From Janthinobacterium sp. B9-8 (lineage in GTDB: Bacteria > Pseudomonadota > Gammaproteobacteria > Burkholderiales > Chitinibacteraceae): a stretch of 64,000 nucleotides of DNA. Both the position numbers and the translations under genes were made by a program. Numbering within the stretch: the first letter of the stretch is position 1; every line of letters begins with the position of its first letter. The stretch is from NCBI RefSeq assembly GCF_000969645.2, contig NZ_CP014222.1, positions 1,493,813 to 1,557,812 of the forward strand, given 5' to 3'. Below are positions 38,961-48,032 of this stretch, in pieces. Under the pieces are notes generated by a model. It was not told the DNA's origin, made no database searches, and saw only the letters and a list, made by a program, of their open reading frames with translations.

Positions 38961-41774
38961 TCAGGTAGAGAGAACTTTAACTAATGCCTTTTCAAATTGT
39001 TTTTGTTGTTCTTCTATCGAAGGGAATGTATCTGTATCTTTCAAACCAAACGCGGATTGATCACACCATTCTTGAAGCTCATCTTCATCAAAGTACCAAA
39101 TTGCTATTGTAATTCCAATTGAAACAAGAGAAAAAGCCAAGCTACCAAAAAGTAAGACTGCGCGCCAAGCAAACAACCTGCTCATTACATTACTGATACC
39201 TTTAGCAGCAAGAGATGTAGGGAAACGAGTTTTTAGTGCTTGCATAGCTGGTGCAGTGTATGAGAAAGATGCAAGCAATGAAAAACCAGCCGAAAGGCCA
39301 TCAGCCACAGTTTTAAAACCATATGCAAAGAATAATTTATATTTATTTTCTTTATATGCACCATAACTTAAGGATCCACCTTGTTTCATTGCTATCCACC
39401 CAGCCCCCGCACTCAATAACCCACCACTCAATTTTAATAATTGGAAGCTATTGGCAGCATCTTTAGCATTAGACAATCCTTTAATGACGGTTGCCCCTAA
39501 ATCAATAGCGCCGGCCCCTAAGCTTAATTGTGCCATGAGCAGGGTTGCTTTTAGCTCTTTGCTCTTCGGCTGATTTTCCACATCTTCTAGTAATTTAAGA
39601 ACAAATAGCCCCTGCAAAATAGTCGTCACTAAACCGAAACGCAGATCTTTTGCGTCATTAAAACCTCCGGCCAGTTTAGGATTAGCATTTGTTTTTGCCT
39701 CATCAACCGTAGCAATTAAGTTTGCCCAAGCGTCCTTTAAAGTTTTATATTCAGCACCTATTTTTTTATTTGCATAAACAGTCCCCATACTTAGCATAAG
39801 TAAGGACTCTGTACGCCCAATCGTGCCCATTTTTGCTTCTACTGCTAATAACCCCATAATTGCAGCATACTGGCAGCCAGCTCTTCCTAATAAAAGAGCC
39901 TGTACTAACTTCTCGCCCATAGTATCAAGTCGTTTATTCATAAATGGAGCAAAAAATCGCTCTCCCACTGTCAAAAGTATTTTTTCTAACCCGCCTGTTG
40001 GGATCGCTTTTACACCATCTTTGCGTAAAGTGTTGTGAAGGCCCAATCCTTTTTTACCCAACTCCGCAATTTTCACAACATATTTAAAATTATCACTGGC
40101 TGCAGCCAGCGTTTTTTCTGTAAATGGAACAGGAGGGCCAGATGCCGCTGTCAGCAAGGCATCCACATTTTTTATTCCAACTTTCTGGTTCATGGCGATG
40201 GCTCGCCATAATATATTTTTCTTATCACTGGCCTTGGCATCTTTAACCCAAATGTCAATTTTTTTAGCGCCTGCGGCAGACGAGCTTATGCCAAAAATAC
40301 CATTGCCAATTACATCTTCAAAATAAACGCCATCATTTGTATTTTCATGATGATAATCTTCAAGTGTATCAATAAATAAAGTTGAATCCAGCCATTTAAT
40401 TAACAAATCCGTGCGAGCATCTATGATGTCTGAAGACATATTAAATAATTTATCGTAATTTTTTTTAAAATCACCATACTCACCAATCTTTAATTTTTTC
40501 TCATATTTAGACCATGAGCCAGAACTTGCATACTTAATGTTTTTATCGTAATTATCCTTTCGTGAGCTCAAAAACACGGTAACTTCTGCTTTTAAAGCAC
40601 TAATCTGCTGGCTTCTTTGTGGCTCTTGAATATTGCGCATATCAATGGCTTCTAACCGCTGAGGATATGGCATGTATGGCACCTGTTGCTGTGCCCATTG
40701 TTCTAATATATTGCAGACTTCTAAACGCTGGCTGTGTTTGGGTTCTGGCATAAGTGATGAACTGGCTCTTCGTTTTGCCATTTCTTCTGGCTTATACCAA
40801 GCAGCGGCCTGATTAAGCATTTGATCTTGGTTTGCTTGTTGGCTTTTCCCCGCTTTCTCTGCCATAGCCTGTTTTAAGCCCTCAATGGCAGTCATCGCAT
40901 TAATTTGAAACTCAAGCTCAATACCATACTGTTTTAAAACCCCAGCAGGTTCATTACGAAAGCCATTTAACTCATGTACGGTACCTATCGCATCCCATAG
41001 GGCCATCACATGAGGTGTATTGCTAGCGCCACTGCTTTTTTTAGCACGTGTTTGCATGAACTGAAGCGTTTCACTAGCGTTACCTTTGCGAGAGCAAACA
41101 ACGTAATAGCTACTGACTCGCTTTAAGTCAAACTCTTTAAAACCACCATTTTTACTACTCACTTGTGGTATTTTTTGATCGTAGGGCAGCTGAGCGCTCG
41201 AAAAGCCTGGGCTGTATTCCATGATGCTTTCTAGTGCGGCTTGGCTGGCTGGGCTGCTATGCGGGTTTTTTGCGCCAGCGGCCATGGCTTTGGGGTCAAT
41301 GGCTTGCATTCTGGCGCTGCGTAGCTTGGCATCGCTGCCATATTGCGCAAGGGTTTCATCGCTCCATTTATGCTCGCTAAAAGCGATCCATGTTGGGCCG
41401 CAATCGTCTGGACGATCAATAATCAAGTGATGCAAGCGGCTATTGCTATGGCCAGCAGTTTTGCAGGTCATGCTGTCTTTAGGCTCTAAAGCGGATTTTG
41501 GTGTGAGTTGTAACAGCAGCAGTCCATCTTCGGTAACGGTGTAGCACTCCCACTGCTTTGCGCCACGGGCGTTTTTTGAATAGTACAGATATACATAGCC
41601 TGCACGCAGAGTGCGTAATGCGTAATGAAACTCATCGCCCAAGGCAATGTCTTTCACCCTTGCACCACTGGCCCAATCCGGCAGCTTTGCCGCTACAGAC
41701 TTAGGAACAACGGCATAACGCACCGGCATAATGGGTAAGCCACTGGCTTGGCATGCTTTACATAGCTGACTCAT
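38961..41774 (-). CDS. T6SS effector with VasX-like N-terminus (BTH_I2691-type), membrane-active
   Basis: The 937 residues start at ATG 41774 (MSQLCKACQASGLPI). A TTG-initiated longer reading would overlap the DUF4123 gene. The N-terminal 180 residues, with C-x2-C-x-G-LPI-PVRYAV and the RTLRAGYVYLYY segment, match the VasX N-terminal region used for loading on VgrG. The C-terminal third (about 700-920) has several long hydrophobic helices, the last being LFGSLAFSLVSIGITIAIWY. This fits a colicin-like pore-forming toxin. It is delivered with the upstream VgrG and DUF4123 adaptor and followed by candidate immunity genes. Confidence 0.8.
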   Translation of the reverse strand: MSQLCKACQASGLPIMPVRYAVVPKSVAAKLPDWASGARVKDIALGDEFHYALRTLRAGYVYLYYSKNARGAKQWECYTVTEDGLLLLQLTPKSALEPKDSMTCKTAGHSNSRLHHLIIDRPDDCGPTWIAFSEHKWSDETLAQYGSDAKLRSARMQAIDPKAMAAGAKNPHSSPASQAALESIMEYSPGFSSAQLPYDQKIPQVSSKNGGFKEFDLKRVSSYYVVCSRKGNASETLQFMQTRAKKSSGASNTPHVMALWDAIGTVHELNGFRNEPAGVLKQYGIELEFQINAMTAIEGLKQAMAEKAGKSQQANQDQMLNQAAAWYKPEEMAKRRASSSLMPEPKHSQRLEVCNILEQWAQQQVPYMPYPQRLEAIDMRNIQEPQRSQQISALKAEVTVFLSSRKDNYDKNIKYASSGSWSKYEKKLKIGEYGDFKKNYDKLFNMSSDIIDARTDLLIKWLDSTLFIDTLEDYHHENTNDGVYFEDVIGNGIFGISSSAAGAKKIDIWVKDAKASDKKNILWRAIAMNQKVGIKNVDALLTAASGPPVPFTEKTLAAASDNFKYVVKIAELGKKGLGLHNTLRKDGVKAIPTGGLEKILLTVGERFFAPFMNKRLDTMGEKLVQALLLGRAGCQYAAIMGLLAVEAKMGTIGRTESLLMLSMGTVYANKKIGAEYKTLKDAWANLIATVDEAKTNANPKLAGGFNDAKDLRFGLVTTILQGLFVLKLLEDVENQPKSKELKATLLMAQLSLGAGAIDLGATVIKGLSNAKDAANSFQLLKLSGGLLSAGAGWIAMKQGGSLSYGAYKENKYKLFFAYGFKTVADGLSAGFSLLASFSYTAPAMQALKTRFPTSLAAKGISNVMSRLFAWRAVLLFGSLAFSLVSIGITIAIWYFDEDELQEWCDQSAFGLKDTDTFPSIEEQQKQFEKALVKVLST

Positions 41775-41821
41775 GCTTTGGTAATTTCCTAAAAATTGAA
41801 AGGCAAATGCCCTATGTAAAA

Positions 41822-42748
41822 CTAAATTTTGTTTGCGGCGATGCTTTGCCAATCGCTGTCACTCAGCTCTGCAACCAAGCCGCCGTAATAGCTATCCGCC
41901 TGCCGCGCTGCAAGGCATTTTTGCAGCAGCGGATGACGATCAAAGAACGGGTGGATCATCAGAGCATGCTGGGCAAATAGCGCTAAATCGGCATCGTCAC
42001 TAAAGCCCAATAATTGGGCGCGCTTGATGGCCGCAAAGCCAAGCTCGTGCAGATGATCTAGCTGGCCTATTTGCAAATCGCTGTTTTGCGCCAGATAAGC
42101 CAGCAGCGCTTGATTAAAAGGCGCGATCAGGGCGATATCTTGCCAGAGCTGGCGGCCCCATATATCAGGCGTGCCCTTGTTATGGCCCGTATCTGGTTTG
42201 ATTTGCAAAGCAATCAGCTGCCCGTTTGGTGCAATGAGGCTCCAGCTGACCACGGGGCCGAATAAGTATTTTTGCTGCTCATGATTCAGCAGTGGCCATA
42301 AGGCCCACAGCACGGCAGGATCATGCAAGCGCAGTAAATGATTGCCGCCTAAAGGAGAGAAGCGAATCATTTGTTGGCTGATATGCAAGGCAGCTTGCTG
42401 GGCATCCCCCGTAATCTCTAGCCAGCCCGCCACTCTGCGGCCACAGCCTTCAGCAATTAAATCTGGCGAGGCTTCTTGCAGGGCTTGCTCGATACTGGGT
42501 AACAGCTGCTCTGCATTTGTATCAGACAATGGCAGCCAATACGGCCGCATTGCCGGGTTGAGCGAGCGATGCTTTAAAGGCACAACAAAGCCCTTTAGTT
42601 TTGCCGCGTCATCCAGCAGCAATTCATCATCTGAAAGCGCTCTGTGGCTGTAATCTAAAGCAAGATAGAGCGGTTTGCCTGCTTGCAGCTTATCGCTCAA
42701 GCATTGCAAAACGGCCGTAGCATGGTTTGCTATGGTTGGATCTGTCAT
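41822..42748 (-). CDS. DUF4123 adaptor/chaperone for T6SS effector loading
   Basis: The 308-residue protein carries a DUF4123 domain at about residues 25-150, with the typical ALDYSHRALSDDELL start and the LLRLHDPAVLWALWPLL and FGPVVSW segments. Members (Tap/TEC) bind their effector and bring it to the cognate VgrG tip. The order vgrG - DUF4123 - effector is the standard arrangement, with gaps of 12 and 47 bp here. The C-terminal part (about 190-300) is helical and likely dictates partner specificity. Confidence 0.85.
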   Translation of the reverse strand: MTDPTIANHATAVLQCLSDKLQAGKPLYLALDYSHRALSDDELLLDDAAKLKGFVVPLKHRSLNPAMRPYWLPLSDTNAEQLLPSIEQALQEASPDLIAEGCGRRVAGWLEITGDAQQAALHISQQMIRFSPLGGNHLLRLHDPAVLWALWPLLNHEQQKYLFGPVVSWSLIAPNGQLIALQIKPDTGHNKGTPDIWGRQLWQDIALIAPFNQALLAYLAQNSDLQIGQLDHLHELGFAAIKRAQLLGFSDDADLALFAQHALMIHPFFDRHPLLQKCLAARQADSYYGGLVAELSDSDWQSIAANKI

Positions 42749-42760
42749 CTTTTTAATCCC

Positions 42761-45409
42761 TTAGCTTAAGCGCACGGTAGCCGCTTGAGACGCTGCTGCG
42801 GCATCCATACTTTGCTCGCAGCCCTTGGCAAACTTAGGCAAGGGCGCATTTAAGCTAGTTGGCCCGCTCAACGCATGACTCGCGCCTTTCACTGTGACCG
42901 TGCCCGGGCAATGAATCTCGATATTGCCACCCTTTAGCCGGATATAACCGCCACCAGCGGTGACTAAAATTTCATCTTTAGCCGAAACACTGAGCAGCCC
43001 TTTGCAAGCAGTCACTTTTAGGTCTTTATCACCGGTGATTTCAATATCGTCGCTTTGCGCCTGCAGCTGAATCTTGCCTTTAGCAGCGATCAGTTTTAAC
43101 GCAACTTTATCTTTTACCCCAGCCACAAATAAGCTGATGTGCGATCCCACGTTGTGTATCCAGCGGCGGCCAGAGGTTTGATTGGTGTCGCGCTGGGCGA
43201 TTTGATCTAGGTTTGTGCCTGCTGAGATAGTTTGGCTTTGCGGGCTGGTGATGGCCACGCCGTCTTCCCCATGTAGCAGGATGATTTTTTGCTGGCCTGC
43301 TTGGTCTTTGGATTTTGTTTTGCTTTCTTTATCGGCATTGCTACCCGCTGCAAAGCTTTTGCTGGCGTGCACGTGGTGATACAGATGGGCGGTGCTGGCT
43401 TTGCTGCCGGCACTATTATCGGCCTCAACAGTTTTGCCCTCATCACCGGTTTCGATGGTGTCGGCGAGTTGGTTGGTGGCGGTTTCACCTAGGCTTTGTG
43501 CCAGTGCAAGGGCCGATTCCAGCTGGCTTTGGGCGGGTGTGTGATCGAGTTGTTTGCCAGATGCACCACTCTTAGCTTCAGTGCTGATCAGTAAACCATT
43601 GGCGCGGATTGCGCCTTGATTATCGGTGCGTAATTCAAACCCTTCACCGCGTGGCTCACCTTTGCCATTCGTGCGTGGATGGATCAGATAGCCAAGGTTG
43701 AGCTGAGTTTTGCCGTGCTCGCTCGATAGCTTGGTGCGCACTTCACCCTTGGTGTCGTCAAACAGCAGCTCGCCGTATTGGCCGCCTTCATGCTCTTTGG
43801 TTTTGATGCCGGATAGCGTTTTATTGGCGGGCAAGACGCCCGCACCGCTGAAGGTGGGCACTGAATGGCTGCCGTTATAGACAGCGCCAGTAACTACGGG
43901 GCGGTCGATATCGCCCTCAACAAAGCTGATGGTGACTTCCTGCCCGATACGCGGGATAAACTGATGCCCCCAGCCTGCGCCTGCCGATGGTGCGGCGACG
44001 CGGATCCAGCAGGATGATTTATCGTCTAGGTTTGCGCCAAACTCGGGATGTTCTGCGGCACGCTGCCAGTGAAATTCAATTTTAATGCGCCCGTGCTCGT
44101 CGGTGTGAACTTCTGAACCGGCGGGGCCGACTACGGTGGCGGTTTGCAAGCCAAGGCTGGTGGGCTTGGTAAACTCTTGCTCGCCCAGGTGGCTAAGCAC
44201 AGGCTGGCCGCGTCTTTGGGCAGTGAAGTCGGCTTGGTAAGGCGCGTTATCCTTGGCTGAAGCGGCAAGCAGGCTGGGCGCGACTAGGCTAAGTTGCTGG
44301 GTTAAATCCGCTGGCAGATTATTGTTTGCCGTGAATTTAAGCTGGGTAATGGCAAATTCACGCTGCTCGGCACTATCCCATTCGTGGGCGGGGTGATCTT
44401 CTAAACGGAACCATTGCCCAGCCTGCAAGCTACGTAATGTGCCGGAGCCAGAAAACGATTTCTTTTGCCCGTCTAAAGCGTCCTGGCGCAGCTTGGCATC
44501 ATGGTTGAGCTGGTCTAAATCGCTGGCGTAGTAATGCGCTTGCGGGTCGTAATATTCCAGACTGGATTGAATTTGCTGCCCGCCATCGCCCTGATCAATG
44601 GCGCTATCGCTTAAGCTGTGGCTGGTGTTGGCGGCTTTGTAATCAAAGCTGGCTAGGGAAACCGAACTGCTGCCAATTTGCCGCTGGGTGTTCCAAGTGG
44701 TAAGTGAATCACTTTTTTCTGTGGCGTCCGAGCGGTGGAATCTCACCGCGGATTCTGCTGCTTCGGGCAAGGCAAAGGCATCATCAAATACAATAAGTTG
44801 AACCTGAGGCGTGTCTCCGGCCAAATGCTCGAAGCGCCAAGCCAGGCCGCTTTCTTTCATTAAGCGGCACAAAAACGCAAAATCGTCTTCCCGGTATTGC
44901 AGGCAATAAGAGCGCGGCGGGTATTCGCCTGATAATTTAAAATCCAGCGTTTGTACCGAAGCAAATACAGGGTTTTTGGCCTGATGCTCGGCCAGTACCT
45001 GTTTCACAATATCAACGGCGGATAAATCCTGAAAAACGCGGGAAGTGCGGCGGTATCTGAGCAGAGCAAAAGGTGGCTCTACGGTGAGCGAATACTTGGC
45101 AAAGCCACCATCAGAGCCTAAAAGCTGCGCCTGACTAATCACCCCGCAGCGCTCAATCGCATCGCCATTGGCATCTGCCACAGCCAGCACAACAGGCAGA
45201 CCAAGTAGTGATTTAAGCTCTAAAGCACCATCGGGTGACAAGCAATCGATCTGATAACGGTAAGCCTGATTAATCCCCTCGCTGCCCGTCACACGCTGGG
45301 GTAATAGCTGCTCGCCCCAAGCTGCACCATCGCCCAGTTGCAAAGAGATCAGTCGCTGATCTTGATTAAAAGCGGCGGCGAATGAGGCAAATAGCTGATC
45401 AGGGTGCAT
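42761..45409 (-). CDS. vgrG: T6SS spike protein VgrG (with DUF2345)
   Basis: The 882 residues start at ATG 45409; the preceding TTG start is rejected because GGAAA fits the ATG. The gp27-like region (1-400) includes the YPPRSYCLQYREDDFAFLCRLM start-and-end landmarks of the phage_GPD fold. It is followed by a gp5 OB-fold (EHGRIKIEFHWQ, IPRIGQEVTISFVEGDIDRP, given in part) and a C-terminal DUF2345 beta-helix (about 690-850) ending in a short Ala-rich tail. No catalytic domain is fused, so the cargo is the separate effector. No other T6SS core gene is in the window. Confidence 0.95.
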   Translation of the reverse strand: MHPDQLFASFAAAFNQDQRLISLQLGDGAAWGEQLLPQRVTGSEGINQAYRYQIDCLSPDGALELKSLLGLPVVLAVADANGDAIERCGVISQAQLLGSDGGFAKYSLTVEPPFALLRYRRTSRVFQDLSAVDIVKQVLAEHQAKNPVFASVQTLDFKLSGEYPPRSYCLQYREDDFAFLCRLMKESGLAWRFEHLAGDTPQVQLIVFDDAFALPEAAESAVRFHRSDATEKSDSLTTWNTQRQIGSSSVSLASFDYKAANTSHSLSDSAIDQGDGGQQIQSSLEYYDPQAHYYASDLDQLNHDAKLRQDALDGQKKSFSGSGTLRSLQAGQWFRLEDHPAHEWDSAEQREFAITQLKFTANNNLPADLTQQLSLVAPSLLAASAKDNAPYQADFTAQRRGQPVLSHLGEQEFTKPTSLGLQTATVVGPAGSEVHTDEHGRIKIEFHWQRAAEHPEFGANLDDKSSCWIRVAAPSAGAGWGHQFIPRIGQEVTISFVEGDIDRPVVTGAVYNGSHSVPTFSGAGVLPANKTLSGIKTKEHEGGQYGELLFDDTKGEVRTKLSSEHGKTQLNLGYLIHPRTNGKGEPRGEGFELRTDNQGAIRANGLLISTEAKSGASGKQLDHTPAQSQLESALALAQSLGETATNQLADTIETGDEGKTVEADNSAGSKASTAHLYHHVHASKSFAAGSNADKESKTKSKDQAGQQKIILLHGEDGVAITSPQSQTISAGTNLDQIAQRDTNQTSGRRWIHNVGSHISLFVAGVKDKVALKLIAAKGKIQLQAQSDDIEITGDKDLKVTACKGLLSVSAKDEILVTAGGGYIRLKGGNIEIHCPGTVTVKGASHALSGPTSLNAPLPKFAKGCEQSMDAAAASQAATVRLS

Positions 45410-45547
45410 GGGCTTTTTCCACAAGGAAATGAATCGCGCAGCATACCGGAACCGCTTATTTCCGTCATAAAATTACATAAAACTGGTACTTTTCATCAAA
45501 ACCCATACGAAAATAGTAAGTAAATACACCTACATATTTTCAGTAGC

Positions 45548-46498
45548 CTAGTTTTCAGATTCTGGCATTGATGCAGGCTTGGCATCGCCGCTAAAGGGCC
45601 AGCGCTCGTGCATATTGATCATGGTTTGATTGGCGCTACGCATCACCACATCGGCATCTTTAATGGCTTTTTGCAATAAAGGCCGCGTTTCTTGCACCAG
45701 AATCTGCACTTCTTTCAGCGTTTTATCCGCACTACTGCCGGTGCGCTCGTACTGATCCAGCGTGGCTTGCAACTTGCTACTGATCTGCGCAAGCTGTGCA
45801 TCGGTGCTTTGCGCTACCGTTTTAAACCCGGCCAAAGTGCCATCCACATAGCCCAGAGTGGCAGGAATATTTTTTTGCGTTAACAAGGCTGCGCTGGCCA
45901 GCGTTTTATCAATTTGAGTGCGGGTGCTGCGTAATTCATGCAATAAGGCCCGCGCCTCGCTCAGCGTGCTGCCTAATTGCCCATCAGGCGATTTAAGCGA
46001 AGCCGCCAAGCTTTGCATTTCTTCCAGCAAGGGAAAAAGCCGTTCACGTAATTGTTGTAAAAGCTCATTCATGCCACTGCCCGGATCAAATGCCAACACC
46101 GCCCCGCCCTCCAGCAATTGCCCCTTACTGGTGCCCGCAGAAATTTGAATAAAGCTATCGCCAAATATCCCTTCCCGCGCTAAAGAGGCGGCCGAATCGC
46201 TTTTAATCCAGCGCTGAAAATCTTTATTAATCTGCATTTGCACCCGCACCCGCGCGTCGTCCTCCAGCTTAATCTCTGTCACTTTGCCAACAGGCAAACC
46301 GGATAGGCGCACCAGCATGCCTTTATTTAAAGACTCGGCACTCGCAGCACGAAACTCTAAGGTATAGCTTTGCTCAAACCAGCCTTGGGAGCGCGCCAGC
46401 ACAAAGAGCACCATCGCAATCAAAAACAAAGCGCCCGCCACAAACAGGCCCACATAAGTGCGTTTGTCTTTCTTTAGGGGGTTTAGATCAGCACTCAT
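45548..46498 (-). CDS. MCE-domain lipid-transport protein (MlaD/PqiB-like)
   Basis: The 316-residue protein has one N-terminal membrane anchor (about 16-36, LFVAGALFLIAMVLFVLA). A single MCE domain follows (about 40-125, LNKGMLVRLSGLPVGKV), then a long helical region to the end. MCE proteins form hexameric rings that carry phospholipids across the periplasm with an ABC permease and ATPase. It overlaps the degenerate ATPase gene by 11 bp and is the last gene of a permease-ATPase-MCE operon. Confidence 0.88.
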   Translation of the reverse strand: MSADLNPLKKDKRTYVGLFVAGALFLIAMVLFVLARSQGWFEQSYTLEFRAASAESLNKGMLVRLSGLPVGKVTEIKLEDDARVRVQMQINKDFQRWIKSDSAASLAREGIFGDSFIQISAGTSKGQLLEGGAVLAFDPGSGMNELLQQLRERLFPLLEEMQSLAASLKSPDGQLGSTLSEARALLHELRSTRTQIDKTLASAALLTQKNIPATLGYVDGTLAGFKTVAQSTDAQLAQISSKLQATLDQYERTGSSADKTLKEVQILVQETRPLLQKAIKDADVVMRSANQTMINMHERWPFSGDAKPASMPESEN

Positions 46499-47033
46499 TA
46501 TTCAACTCATTTAATAGGGTAAGCAGATCACAAGGAACCCAATCCACTTCACTCGTGGGATCCCCTAAATCATCGCTAAATACCCACCAGTGGCAATGTG
46601 CAATCAGCGGCTCGGCGCGCTGCATTAAATCCCGATCGGCATAGAGCACGCCCGCAAACCAATCATTATCAGCAAGCAAAATAGTAGGCTCCATCAATAA
46701 AGCCCTGAGTAATAACACCGCTCGTAAATCAGTGGCATTAAGCTGGGCGGGCCTTGCATTAAGCAAGCGAGCCCCGCGGTGCTCATCAAAACCCAAACGC
46801 ACTAATTGCTGCTGCAATACAGGCAAAATAGCCTCGGCACTTTGCTGGCGATGCCAGTTCATACCAAGCCACAGATTCTCTGCCACATTAATATTACTCA
46901 GCAGCGCGCCCCGTAAGGCCAGCAGGCCAAAAACTTGCCCGCGCTGATGCAGCAAGGCACAAACTGTATCCAAGGCCTGATTCTTTTGTGCGGCATCGCT
47001 GCAATGCAGTAATAAGCGCTGCGCGTTACTCAT
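46488..47033 (-). CDS. Degenerate ABC ATPase-like subunit of the MCE transporter
   Basis: This sits where the MlaF-type ATPase belongs, but is only 181 residues instead of about 250-270. The Walker A loop is not recognisable; CSDAAQKN near the N-terminus may be its remnant. The Q-loop-like part FGLLALRGALLSNINVAENL is recognisable. The signature LSGG is replaced by LNAT, and the Walker B equivalent TILLADND lacks the catalytic Glu. The frame itself is intact and overlaps both neighbours, so the product is probably made. It may be a non-hydrolysing scaffold, or the transporter may borrow another ATPase. Confidence 0.6.
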   Translation of the reverse strand: MSNAQRLLLHCSDAAQKNQALDTVCALLHQRGQVFGLLALRGALLSNINVAENLWLGMNWHRQQSAEAILPVLQQQLVRLGFDEHRGARLLNARPAQLNATDLRAVLLLRALLMEPTILLADNDWFAGVLYADRDLMQRAEPLIAHCHWWVFSDDLGDPTSEVDWVPCDLLTLLNELNNEC

Positions 47034-47719
47034 GCTGCACGACTCATCAGCACCGCAATCAAGGCATCAAGGAGCAAGATGGCAACAATACTCACCAACA
47101 CCGCCCGCGAAGCCAGCCTTGGGATTTCGGTGCTAGCAAAGCCCGCGCTCAGGCCCAGATAACAAGCGCTGACGCTGGTCACAAAACCAAACACGGCGCT
47201 TTTCCCTAGGCCAAGCATCAAAGAAAACAAATTAAGCTGGCTTAAACTATGGTCTATTTCTGCGATCAGCCCTGATTGCGGGGTAGCCAAAGCACCACTG
47301 AGCAAAGCTGCCACCATAAAGTAGCAAAATAGCAGCATGCAGCTTAGCGCGGCCGCCACAACTCTTGGCCAAATTAAATAATGCACCACAGAAACCCCCA
47401 GCCGCGCTAGGGTGCGTAGCTCCCCCGCTACTTTCATAGCCGCCAGCTCAGTCGCAATGGCAGACGCACTACGGGCAATAAATATCAAGGCCACCATTAA
47501 GGGCCCCACTTCCTGCATGCAGCTAATCATCAGCACATTCATCGCCCTGGCCCCGCTCTGGCCAAAATTGCCCTGCACCAGCGTAATGACAATCGCCCCC
47601 ATCGCCGCACCCGCCAAAGCACTCACCCCGATCGACTGCACACCAGAAAAATACAGCTGGCGCAGCAAAACGCGGTGCATGGCGGCATGAGAAAAAGGTC
47701 GGATCAAGGAAGCAAACAT
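47030..47719 (-). CDS. MlaE-like ABC permease of the MCE transporter
   Basis: The 229-residue membrane protein has about five to six helices and the MlaE landmarks VGPLMVALIFIARSASAIATEL and MKVAGELRTLARLGVSVVHYLIWPR (shown only partly conserved). I use ATG at 47719; the TTG at 47728 has no support. It is first in the operon and overlaps the ATPase-like gene by 4 bp (ATGA). Together with the MCE protein it should move lipids between membranes. Confidence 0.82.
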   Translation of the reverse strand: MFASLIRPFSHAAMHRVLLRQLYFSGVQSIGVSALAGAAMGAIVITLVQGNFGQSGARAMNVLMISCMQEVGPLMVALIFIARSASAIATELAAMKVAGELRTLARLGVSVVHYLIWPRVVAAALSCMLLFCYFMVAALLSGALATPQSGLIAEIDHSLSQLNLFSLMLGLGKSAVFGFVTSVSACYLGLSAGFASTEIPRLASRAVLVSIVAILLLDALIAVLMSRAA

Positions 47720-47907
47720 GGGATACAAAAACGGCCGAGGTAAGACGAGTATAGAAACGCCAACAGGGAAACGCCACGAAAGCGGCTAAGGGGCGAAAAG
47801 TACGGCGCAAACTAGTTCACATAGGGCAACATAGGGCACGGTGGCAGACGGGTAAGTTTCCCTCTTTGCCCCTGTAAACGTAAGTAATATAGCGCAGGCA
47901 TATTGTC

Positions 47908-47977
47908 ATTCGTAGGATGGGTGCAACCCGAATTTCTTCAGCATTGCTTGCGGGCCTTAGCACCCTGCACGACGAAT
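47908..47977. repeat. Short element with imperfect terminal inverted repeats
   Basis: ATTCGT at the left end and ACGAAT at the right end enclose about 58 bp, and the inner arms GGGTGC and GCACCC also pair. It lies in a 300-bp gap with no gene between the MCE operon and the protease gene. It may be a REP- or MITE-like dispersed repeat. Nothing else is seen in this gap. Confidence 0.4.
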
Positions 47978-48032
47978 ACAATTACAGAGTTGAGTATGCC
48001 TCTCCTAGCAAAGGCAGATTCAATGCCAGAAA

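Noticed and set aside
41775..41852. Longer N-terminus for the T6SS effector from TTG at 41852
   Set aside because: It would overlap the DUF4123 gene and precede the conserved VasX-type start MSQLCKACQ, which has its own ATG.
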